This document shows, in pieces, positions 1 through 4,789 of a stretch of DNA of 5,719 bases; within the stretch, counting starts at the first letter, position 1, and each line of letters begins with the position of its first letter. A model generated the notes under the pieces. That model saw only the letters and a program-made list of their open reading frames with translations. It did not search any database and had not been told where the DNA came from. The DNA lies in assembly GCA_002423545.1 (NCBI GenBank), contig DIWP01000001.1, forward strand, positions 361,429 to 367,147. Direction: 5' to 3'. The DNA is from Thermoleophilia bacterium UBA6103 (GTDB lineage: Bacteria > Actinomycetota > Thermoleophilia > UBA2241). A program made the position numbers and the translations under genes.

Positions 1-4
1 GACG

Positions 5-20
5 GGGCGCGCCTGCGCCC
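5..20 (-). terminator. GC hairpin downstream of the M20 hydrolase gene (possible terminator)
   Basis: A perfect 6-bp inverted repeat, GGGCGC-GCCT-GCGCCC, has a 4-nt loop and lies 15 nt beyond the TGA stop of the minus-strand hydrolase gene. Its position suits transcription termination or 3'-end stabilisation. No run of T follows on the minus strand, so it is not a classical intrinsic terminator. In DNA this GC-rich, short perfect stems also arise by chance. Confidence 0.3.
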
Positions 21-35
21 GCCACGACCCGGGGC

Positions 36-1343
36 TCAGGTGCCGCAGAAGCGCAGGGCCACGAGGGCGACGGCGCAGGCGTGGTCGACGAGATCGTCGA
101 CCGGTACGTACTCGTTCTCACGATGAGCCGTCTCGAAACCGCCCGGCCCGAACGAGACGGTCGGCGTGCCGAAGCGCGTGAAGGTGGCGGCGTCGTGCCA
201 TGAGTCGAGCCCCGCGACGCGGCCGTGGCGGCCCAGCTCGGCGGCGCACTGCAGCGGCAGGCGCACGATCTCGTGATCGACCGGGACCTCGGCCGGCACC
301 GCCTCCGTGAGGTACTCGTAGCTCAACGGATGCTCTGCCAGCCAGGGATCGGCCGCCGCGGTGGCGTCGAACAGCGCCTCGAGCTCGTCGCGGACGCCCT
401 GTGCCCACCCGCACCCGTCCACACGGCTCGGCATGTACTCGACGTCGCAGGTCAGCGTGCAGCGGTCGGGATAGGTGACCGTCCATTCACCGCCGCGTAC
501 CATCGTGGGCACGATGTCGGGGGTCGACAGGAGCGGATGACGACTGTCGTCACGAGTGCGCCAGTCCTCGCGCAGGCGGCGCGCGGCCGCCAGCACGATC
601 TCCAGCCGTTCGATGGCGTTCACCGCGCCGCCGTCGCGCCAGCCGGGCTGCGGCATCTCGGCATGACCGGTGCGACCCGGGATGCCGACGACGAACGTCA
701 TGGCCCCGCGACAGGCGGCCCAGACGTCGAAGCCGGTCGGCTCGCCGCAGATGCCGGCATCGGCCGCGACGCCGCTCTGCGCCACACGCAGACCGCCGGT
801 GCCGGTCGACTCCTCCTCGGTGTTGGCCGCCAGCACCACGTCGCCGGCCGGCCGCACCCCCTCGGCGCGCAGGCACTCGAGGACGTGGACGAACGACGCG
901 AGGGCGCCCTTCATGTCGTTGGCGCCGCGGCCGTAGAGGCGGCCGTCGCGTACCTCGGCCTTGAGCGGATGGCTCTGCCAGCGGCTCACGTCGCCGTAGG
1001 GGACGGCGTCGATGTGGCCGTTCAGCAGCAGGCTGCGGCCGCGGCCGGTACCCGCCACGCGGGCCACGAGCTGCGGCCGCCCCACGAAATCGAGATGGAA
1101 CAGGCATGCGGGCGTCTCGCCCGGCTCGATAGGCTCCGGCTCCCAGACACGTACGTCGGCCCCCAGGCCGCGCAGCCTGGCGGCGAGGATCTCCTGCAGC
1201 TTCGCCTCATCGCGCGCTGCCGCGTTGCCCTCGCGGGAGCTGGTGTCGCAGGCGATCAGCTCGCCGAGGAGGCCGACCAGCTCGTCCCTGCCGGTACGCA
1301 CTCGCGCCAGCACCCGCTCCTCGATCCGGCTCTGTCCTTCCAT
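36..1343 (-). CDS. M20 family metallohydrolase (ArgE/DapE/CPG2-type deacylase or peptidase)
   Basis: This 435-residue protein matches the two-zinc M20 amidohydrolase fold, which cleaves an amide bond in N-acyl amino acids or small peptides, normally in the cytoplasm. Family motifs appear in order: NGHIDAV with predicted ligand His110 and Asp112; GRGANDMKG with bridging Asp143; the acidic run Glu176-178, holding the general base and a zinc ligand; CGEPT with Glu201; and a C-terminal AHRENE with His407. Residues of about 212-330 look like the lid/dimerisation domain, with GRTGHA (His227) followed by AVNAIERL. Length is normal and all expected metal ligands are present, so it should be active. 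The ATG at 1343 is preferred because AAGAGG lies 6 nt upstream and the open frame further upstream encodes only low-complexity Arg-rich sequence. The substrate cannot be named: ArgE, DapE and carboxypeptidase G2-like enzymes share these motifs, and no arginine or lysine biosynthesis genes are nearby. There is no signal peptide. Confidence 0.93.
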   Translation of the reverse strand: MEGQSRIEERVLARVRTGRDELVGLLGELIACDTSSREGNAAARDEAKLQEILAARLRGLGADVRVWEPEPIEPGETPACLFHLDFVGRPQLVARVAGTGRGRSLLLNGHIDAVPYGDVSRWQSHPLKAEVRDGRLYGRGANDMKGALASFVHVLECLRAEGVRPAGDVVLAANTEEESTGTGGLRVAQSGVAADAGICGEPTGFDVWAACRGAMTFVVGIPGRTGHAEMPQPGWRDGGAVNAIERLEIVLAAARRLREDWRTRDDSRHPLLSTPDIVPTMVRGGEWTVTYPDRCTLTCDVEYMPSRVDGCGWAQGVRDELEALFDATAAADPWLAEHPLSYEYLTEAVPAEVPVDHEIVRLPLQCAAELGRHGRVAGLDSWHDAATFTRFGTPTVSFGPGGFETAHRENEYVPVDDLVDHACAVALVALRFCGT

Positions 1344-1349
1344 CGCCCG

Positions 1350-1355
1350 CCTCTT
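1350..1355 (-). promoter_or_regulatory. Ribosome-binding site of the M20 hydrolase gene
   Basis: On the minus strand AAGAGG sits 6 nt before the ATG at 1343. It decides the start of a reading frame that stays open for more than a kilobase further upstream. Confidence 0.55.
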
Positions 1356-1368
1356 CGGTCGTCCTGTC

Positions 1369-1385
1369 CGCCGGCACAGCCGGCG
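1369..1385. promoter_or_regulatory. Perfect 7-bp-stem palindrome upstream of the M20 hydrolase gene
   Basis: CGCCGGC-ACA-GCCGGCG is a perfect inverted repeat with a 3-nt centre, beginning 26 nt upstream of the hydrolase start codon. It could be an operator for a dimeric regulator or a hairpin in the 5' untranslated leader. The GC-only stem lowers its specificity, so the role is inference. Confidence 0.35.
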
Positions 1386-1501
1386 AGCCCAGTCCTTGAG
1401 CCGCCGTCCATCGTCCTCTTCTCCACGCTGAGGCAGCAACCTGTGGCGGCCCTGGACAGCGGCCGCGGCACGCCGGCTCCACTTCCGGTGGGCCCGCCGC
1501 C

Positions 1502-1544
1502 GGGTGCGGCGCATCGATGGGTGCGGCGCATCGATGGGTGCGGC
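1502..1544. repeat. 17-bp tandem direct repeat, 2.5 copies, upstream of the transporter gene
   Basis: The unit GGGTGCGGCGCATCGAT occurs exactly at 1502-1518 and 1519-1535, and its first nine bases recur at 1536-1544. Each full copy carries the 8-bp palindrome CATCGATG, completed by the first base of the next copy (1512-1519 and 1529-1536). The array ends about 15 bp before the -10-like box, so it covers the -35 region and the bases just upstream. Tandem sites in that position suit binding of a regulator, but replication slippage would leave the same trace. The sequence itself is certain; its function is not. Confidence 0.85.
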
Positions 1545-1558
1545 CCGCCGTCTCCTTC

Positions 1559-1567
1559 TAGTACCAT
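1559..1567 (+). promoter_or_regulatory. Possible -10 box for a leaderless EamA transcript
   Basis: TAGTACCAT contains two overlapping -10-like hexamers, TAGTAC (1559-1564) and TACCAT (1562-1567, matching TANNNT). Usual spacing would put transcription start at about 1571-1574, on or beside the GTG at 1572. No -35 box is visible. This is an inference from motif and spacing only. Confidence 0.3.
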
Positions 1568-1571
1568 CGCA

Positions 1572-2726
1572 GTGGACGCTGCGTCCAGTCACATCCCGCC
1601 CACCGTCCGAGCGACCGCTCCGCCGGGAGACGCCATCACCGCGACGCGCATCATCTGGGTCTGTGTAGGCCTGCTGGACGCCGCCATGTGGGCGGCCATC
1701 GTCGTCATCAGCAAGCGCGTGCTGCGCACCGTCGACCCCATCGCGTTCAACCTCATCGTCAGAGTGCTGGCGCTGTTCTTCATCCTCGGCATCGGCGTGC
1801 CGGTCACCGCCGGCGGTCTCTGGAGCCTCGACTTCGACATCAGCTGGACGGCGTTCGGCTTCATGGCCGGCATGGCGACCGTGACTTGGCTGATCGCCTT
1901 CAATGCCTATTACTATGCGCTGTACCACGGCCAGGTCTCGATCGTGGGACCGATCACCTCCACCGACCCGGTCTTCACCGCCGTCTTCTCGTTTCTGATC
2001 CTGGGGACGGCGCTGGGCGGGTTCACCATCGGCGGCCTGCTGCTGACCGTCGCCGGCGTGCTGCTGATCACACGCTGGATGAAGCGCGCGGACGGCGACA
2101 TCGAGGAGCCGGCCGGAGCAGAGATCATCCTGCCGGGCCCGCAAGAGGGCGCTGCCTGTCTGGTGTCCGCCGAGGGAGCCGACGGACCGGCCGGCCACCC
2201 GGCAGCGAGCGGCCGGAAGGCCGGCGCCGAGACGGGCCAGGGAAGGTCCCTCGATGCCACGCCGCCGGCGGCGCTGCGCAACATCCAGATCGTCGGCCTG
2301 GCCCTCATCACGGCGGCTGCGTGGGGCGTCGCGCCGCTGCTGATCGAGGCCGCCATGAACGACCTGGGCGGCCCCAGCCTGTGGCTGCTCGTCCTGAGTC
2401 AGGGACTCGGCGGCGTCATCATCGCGCCGCTGGTCTGGCGCCGGCGGCATCGCATCTTCATCTGTCCCGTCCCCGCCGGCGAGCGACGCACGCTCGTCTG
2501 GCTGCTGCTGATCTCCGGCCTGCTGGAGGCAGTCTTCAGCATCCTCTTCTACTTCATGATCGAGCAGCTCGGCGCCGTGCTGACGACGATCACGGTGGCC
2601 GCCTCACCGGTGTTCACGATCCTCGCCGGCGTGCTCTTCCTGCGCGAACGGCCGGGCGCGAAGGTGCTGCTCGCGGCGGCGGTCACGCTGGCCGGCGTGT
2701 TCCTGGCGACGGTGGACCGGCTGTAG
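1572..2726 (+). CDS. EamA/DMT-superfamily ten-helix transporter
   Basis: This is an inner-membrane carrier of the drug/metabolite transporter superfamily with two EamA repeats of five helices each. Counting from GTG 1572 (384 residues), hydrophobic segments lie at about 27-46, 56-79, 92-118, 122-145, 150-169, 238-262, 268-289, 307-330, 335-357 and 362-381. The second repeat ends with the typical SPVFTILAGVLFLRERPG pattern (345-362), and DPVFTAVFSFLILG (132-145) is its first-half counterpart. DMT carriers move metabolites, amino acids, purines or drugs; the substrate here is unknown. Residues 170-237 form a Gly/Ala/Glu-rich hydrophilic linker, which is why the protein exceeds the usual length of about 300. 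The start is uncertain. The first in-frame ATG (1686) would cut helix 1. GTG 1572 keeps it but has no Shine-Dalgarno sequence and would fit leaderless translation. A rare ATC at 1635 has GGGAG 5 nt upstream. The gene is divergent from the M20 hydrolase. Confidence 0.88.
   Translation: MDAASSHIPPTVRATAPPGDAITATRIIWVCVGLLDAAMWAAIVVISKRVLRTVDPIAFNLIVRVLALFFILGIGVPVTAGGLWSLDFDISWTAFGFMAGMATVTWLIAFNAYYYALYHGQVSIVGPITSTDPVFTAVFSFLILGTALGGFTIGGLLLTVAGVLLITRWMKRADGDIEEPAGAEIILPGPQEGAACLVSAEGADGPAGHPAASGRKAGAETGQGRSLDATPPAALRNIQIVGLALITAAAWGVAPLLIEAAMNDLGGPSLWLLVLSQGLGGVIIAPLVWRRRHRIFICPVPAGERRTLVWLLLISGLLEAVFSILFYFMIEQLGAVLTTITVAASPVFTILAGVLFLRERPGAKVLLAAAVTLAGVFLATVDRL
1573..1587. promoter_or_regulatory. 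Operator-like palindrome at the transporter start
   Basis: TGGACGC-T-GCGTCCA is a perfect inverted repeat of 7-bp arms around one base. It lies immediately after the -10-like box and overlaps the first codons if GTG 1572 is the start. Size, symmetry and position resemble operators of dimeric repressors such as the TetR family, which often control transporters. No regulator gene is present in the window, so the binding protein is unknown. Confidence 0.45.
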
Positions 2727-2750
2727 ATCGGGAGATCGGCAGTGGGTCGA

Positions 2751-2764
2751 GCCGGCGGACCGGC
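2751..2764. terminator. Short hairpin between convergent transporter and P1 hydrolase genes
   Basis: GCCGG-CGGA-CCGGC (5-bp stem, 4-nt loop) lies in the 39-bp gap between the TAG stop of the transporter (2726) and the TGA stop of the P1 hydrolase (2766). A bidirectional terminator would be expected here. The stem is short and no T-run follows on either strand, so support is weak. Confidence 0.2.
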
Positions 2765-2765
2765 G

Positions 2766-3929
2766 TCAGTCCGTACGGCCCGCTCCCCAGTCGGCCGCGC
2801 TCGGCAGGCCGGCCAGCGATGCGGCCGAGCCGACCGCATCGAGGACGGCGAGGGCGAACGCGTCGGCGGCCAGGGCGCCGAGCACGCTGACGTCAGGGAT
2901 CTCAGCCTGGCCGCCTGTGCGCGGGCCGGCCTCGCCGTCGGCGCCGGGCACCCGGGCCGGCCCGTTCGCGCCGACAGCGTCCGGCCACATCCCGGTCGCC
3001 AGCGCGAAGATGGTGTCGCCGTCGAGCATGGTGTGCGCCGGGCGGATGGTACGCGCCAGGCCGTCGTGAGCCATCAGCGCCAGACGCGCGGCCTGCGGCT
3101 TCGTGAGGAGCGCGTCGGTCGCCACCACGCCGATGACGGTATGCGGCGCCGTCGCCGCACCGGCGCCGGCCGTACCGGCGGGCTGGCAGCCGAACCCGGC
3201 GCCCGACCCTCTCGTGAGCGCGCCGGCGATGTCGCGCAGCTCGCCGGCGCGGATGCGGGCGGCGGTGTCGGCGAAGCCGCCCGCCGCCGCCCGGGCCCCG
3301 GCCAGGACGGCGCCGCTCGCCGGGTCGAACACGTCGCCGAACGCGTTGACCGCGGTCACGGCAGCCACCACGGGGCCACCCGGCAGCCGCAGGGCGGCGC
3401 TGCCGAGGCCGCTCTTGGTGGCCAGCGGCGTGCCTCCCGCATGCCCGACGGCGGCGCCGGTGCCGGCGCCCACGCACCCACGTTCCAGCGGCCGCTGCGA
3501 CGCCGCCTCGCAGGCGGCGTAGCCGGCGGCCGCATCCGGGCGCACGTCGGCGCTCCCCACCGCCAGATCGTAGATGACCGCGCCGGGCACCAGCGGCACA
3601 TGCGCCACGCCGACATCGAAGCCGCAGCTGCGCTCTTCCAGCCAGCGCATCACACCGTCGCCGGCCGCCAGACCGAAGGCGCTGCCGCCACTGAGCAGCA
3701 CGCCATGGACCACCGCTGCGTTCATGGTAGGCCGCGCCACGTCTGTCTCGCGCGTGCCGGGCGCGCCGCCGCGCACGTCCACGCCCACGGCCGCTCCCTG
3801 GGGGCAGAGGATCACCGTGCAGCCGGTCGCCGCCTCACGGTCGGTCCAGTGACCGGCGATGATGCCGTCGACGGCGGTGACGGTGTCGTTGACGACAGCG
3901 TCATTGACGATGGCGTCATCAACGTTCAC
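2766..3929 (-). CDS. P1 family (S58, DmpA/NylC-like) autoprocessing N-terminal-nucleophile hydrolase
   Basis: This 387-residue protein shows the P1 family pattern throughout: AGHWTD (25-30), GTRETD (58-63), VHGVLLSGGSAFGL (74-87), RPDAAAGYAAC (130-140), GAGTGAAVGH (154-163), VNAFGDVFDP (194-203), GVVATDALLTK (267-277), MAHDGLARTI (286-295) and LDGDTIFALATG (302-313). Known members (aminopeptidase DmpA, nylon-oligomer hydrolase NylC) are made as inactive precursors that cut themselves, exposing a Ser or Thr nucleophile at the new N-terminus of the small subunit. The aligned nucleophile here is Thr264, just before VIGVVATDA; Asp303 and Asp305 match the conserved DGD pair, and Lys172 and Asn195 are candidate partners. 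The residue before Thr264 is His263, where Asn is usual in the NylC branch. The start is GTG at 3929: an in-frame stop lies 30 bases upstream, there is no other upstream start, and a G-run (3934-3938) gives a weak ribosome-binding site. No signal peptide is seen. Substrate is unknown, probably a small peptide or amide. Confidence 0.92.
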   Translation of the reverse strand: MNVDDAIVNDAVVNDTVTAVDGIIAGHWTDREAATGCTVILCPQGAAVGVDVRGGAPGTRETDVARPTMNAAVVHGVLLSGGSAFGLAAGDGVMRWLEERSCGFDVGVAHVPLVPGAVIYDLAVGSADVRPDAAAGYAACEAASQRPLERGCVGAGTGAAVGHAGGTPLATKSGLGSAALRLPGGPVVAAVTAVNAFGDVFDPASGAVLAGARAAAGGFADTAARIRAGELRDIAGALTRGSGAGFGCQPAGTAGAGAATAPHTVIGVVATDALLTKPQAARLALMAHDGLARTIRPAHTMLDGDTIFALATGMWPDAVGANGPARVPGADGEAGPRTGGQAEIPDVSVLGALAADAFALAVLDAVGSAASLAGLPSAADWGAGRTD

Positions 3930-3966
3930 GACGCCCCCAGGTCGAGCGACGTCGACCGGCTACATA

Positions 3967-3984
3967 CGCGACACGGGCGTCGCG
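3967..3984 (-). terminator. Hairpin downstream of sdhB (possible operon end)
   Basis: CGCGAC-ACGGGC-GTCGCG forms a perfect 6-bp stem with a 6-nt loop, 9 nt after the sdhB stop on the minus strand and about 40 nt before the P1 hydrolase start. It may end or attenuate sdh transcription. Only a mixed sequence (TATGTAG) follows, not a T-run, so read-through into the hydrolase gene remains possible. Confidence 0.35.
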
Positions 3985-3993
3985 GCCCCATCG

Positions 3994-4734
3994 TCACTTC
4001 CAGCGGCCGAGGATCCGCCGCCGCACCGCCGCCCGCTTGAGCCACTGGATGCCCTCGGTGGGGTTGAGCTCCTTGGGGCAGGCCTCGGAGCAGTTGGTGA
4101 TGGTGTGGCAGCGATAGACGCCGCGCTCGTTGTCGAAGCGCGGCAAGCGCTCCTTGCGGGCCTCATCGCGTGAGTCCACCTCGAAGCGATAGGCCTTGAG
4201 CAGCGCCGCCGGCCCCAGGTAGTCGTCCTCGTACCAGACCGAGGGACAGGAGCTGTAGCAGGCGCCGCAGAGGATGCAGTCGATCGGCATGTCGAGCTTC
4301 CTGCGGTCCTTGGGTGACTGCGGGATCTCCTTCTCGGGGTTCTGGGAGGCGCGCATGAGCCAGGGCTTGATGTACTCGTACTTGGCGAAGAAGCTGGTCA
4401 TGTCGACGACCAGGTCCTTGACGAGCGGCATGTGCGGCATCGGCGCCACGGTGATGGTGCGGCCGTTGAAGTGAGTGGCGTTGGTCTGACAGGCGAGCCG
4501 GTAGCGGCCGTCGATGTACATGGCGCAGGAGCCGCAGATGGAGGCCCGGCAGCAGTAGCGGAAGGCCAGCGAGCCGTCGACGTGCTCCTGGATCGAGAAG
4601 AGCGCCTCGAGGACGGTGATGGTGCCCTCGTAGGGGACGGCGAACTCCTCCCAGCGGTCGCTGCGCCGGCCGCCGGTCAGCTCGCCGTCGAGGGCCGGGT
4701 CGTAGCGGTTGATGCGCAGCTTGACCTCGGGCAT
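3994..4734 (-). CDS. sdhB: Succinate dehydrogenase iron-sulfur subunit
   Basis: This 246-residue electron-transfer subunit of complex II carries electrons from the SdhA flavin to quinone at the cytoplasmic face of the membrane. The N-terminal ferredoxin-like domain has [2Fe-2S] ligands Cys62, Cys67, Cys70 and Cys82. The C-terminal domain has CILCGACYSSCP (153-164) and CHTITNCSEACP (209-220). By comparison with E. coli SdhB, Cys153, 156, 159 and 219 bind [4Fe-4S], and Cys163, 209 and 215 bind [3Fe-4S]; all are present. The [2Fe-2S] loop reads CCRASICGSC: an extra Cys61 precedes the first ligand, and Ser65 replaces the Gly common in CRxGxCGSC. The ATG at 4734 has AGGAG 8 nt upstream. It lies 55 nt after the sdhA stop, consistent with one operon in the usual A-then-B order. 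Fumarate reductase FrdB is a close relative, but the SdhB-like motifs and length favour succinate dehydrogenase. Direction of catalysis cannot be read from sequence. Confidence 0.96.
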   Translation of the reverse strand: MPEVKLRINRYDPALDGELTGGRRSDRWEEFAVPYEGTITVLEALFSIQEHVDGSLAFRYCCRASICGSCAMYIDGRYRLACQTNATHFNGRTITVAPMPHMPLVKDLVVDMTSFFAKYEYIKPWLMRASQNPEKEIPQSPKDRRKLDMPIDCILCGACYSSCPSVWYEDDYLGPAALLKAYRFEVDSRDEARKERLPRFDNERGVYRCHTITNCSEACPKELNPTEGIQWLKRAAVRRRILGRWK

Positions 4735-4742
4735 CAGCGTTG

Positions 4743-4747
4743 CTCCT
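4743..4747 (-). promoter_or_regulatory. Ribosome-binding site of sdhB
   Basis: On the minus strand AGGAG lies 8 nt before the sdhB ATG, a strong canonical Shine-Dalgarno sequence. It directly abuts the 3' arm of a 7-bp inverted repeat (4748-4786), so its access may depend on local RNA folding. Confidence 0.7.
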
Positions 4748-4786
4748 GGGCGCGCGGGCTTCGAGGGCTGCGACCGGACCGCGCCC
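4748..4786 (-). promoter_or_regulatory. Inverted repeat in the sdhA-sdhB gap, abutting the sdhB ribosome-binding site
   Basis: On the plus strand GGGCGCG (4748-4754) is the exact reverse complement of CGCGCCC (4780-4786), with 25 nt between. In the transcript it would form a 7-bp GC stem filling most of the 55-nt gap between the sdhA stop and sdhB start, ending exactly where AGGAG begins. It may set relative translation or protect a processed end. The function is inference. Confidence 0.35.
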
Positions 4787-4789
4787 CCA

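Larger units (their letters stand above)
1344..1571. promoter_or_regulatory. Divergent intergenic control region between the M20 hydrolase and EamA transporter genes
   Basis: This 228-bp stretch separates two divergently transcribed genes and must hold both promoters. It contains the hydrolase ribosome-binding site (AAGAGG, minus strand, 1350-1355), a 17-bp palindrome at 1369-1385, a 17-bp tandem repeat at 1502-1544, and a -10-like TAGTACCAT at 1559-1567. I see no convincing TTGACA-type -35 box in either direction. The long open frames crossing it on both strands encode low-complexity Pro/Arg/Ser-rich sequence without family resemblance, so I treat it as non-coding. Confidence 0.6.

Noticed and set aside
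225..1571. Plus-strand open frame continuous with the transporter, suggesting a large fusion protein.
   Set aside because: It runs antisense to the well-supported M20 hydrolase and has no domain pattern of its own; only the part from about 1572 is EamA-like.
36..2450. Minus-strand open frame of 804 codons covering the M20 gene and extending antisense to the transporter.
   Set aside because: Only 36-1343 shows family motifs. The remainder is Arg/Asp/Gly-rich low-complexity sequence opposite a clear membrane protein, an artefact of GC-biased codons.
1688..2890. A 400-codon plus-strand frame overlapping the transporter.
   Set aside because: It is an Arg/His/Pro-rich out-of-frame shadow of the EamA gene, whose own frame encodes ten hydrophobic helices.
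3890..3929. Repetitive GAC/GTC-rich stretch at the 5' end of the P1 hydrolase gene, considered as a regulatory repeat.
   Set aside because: It encodes the Val/Asn/Asp-rich first 13 or so residues of the only possible start, and the copies are imperfect; codon-level low complexity explains it.
3941..3956. GTCGA-GCGACG-TCGAC inverted repeat between the P1 hydrolase and sdhB.
   Set aside because: A 5-bp stem of a common sequence in this base composition, with no promoter elements around it, is too weak to call.
2742..4040. A 432-codon plus-strand frame opposite the P1 hydrolase.
   Set aside because: It has antisense composition (Arg/Gly/Ala/His-rich) and no recognisable motif, while the minus strand carries a full P1-family protein.
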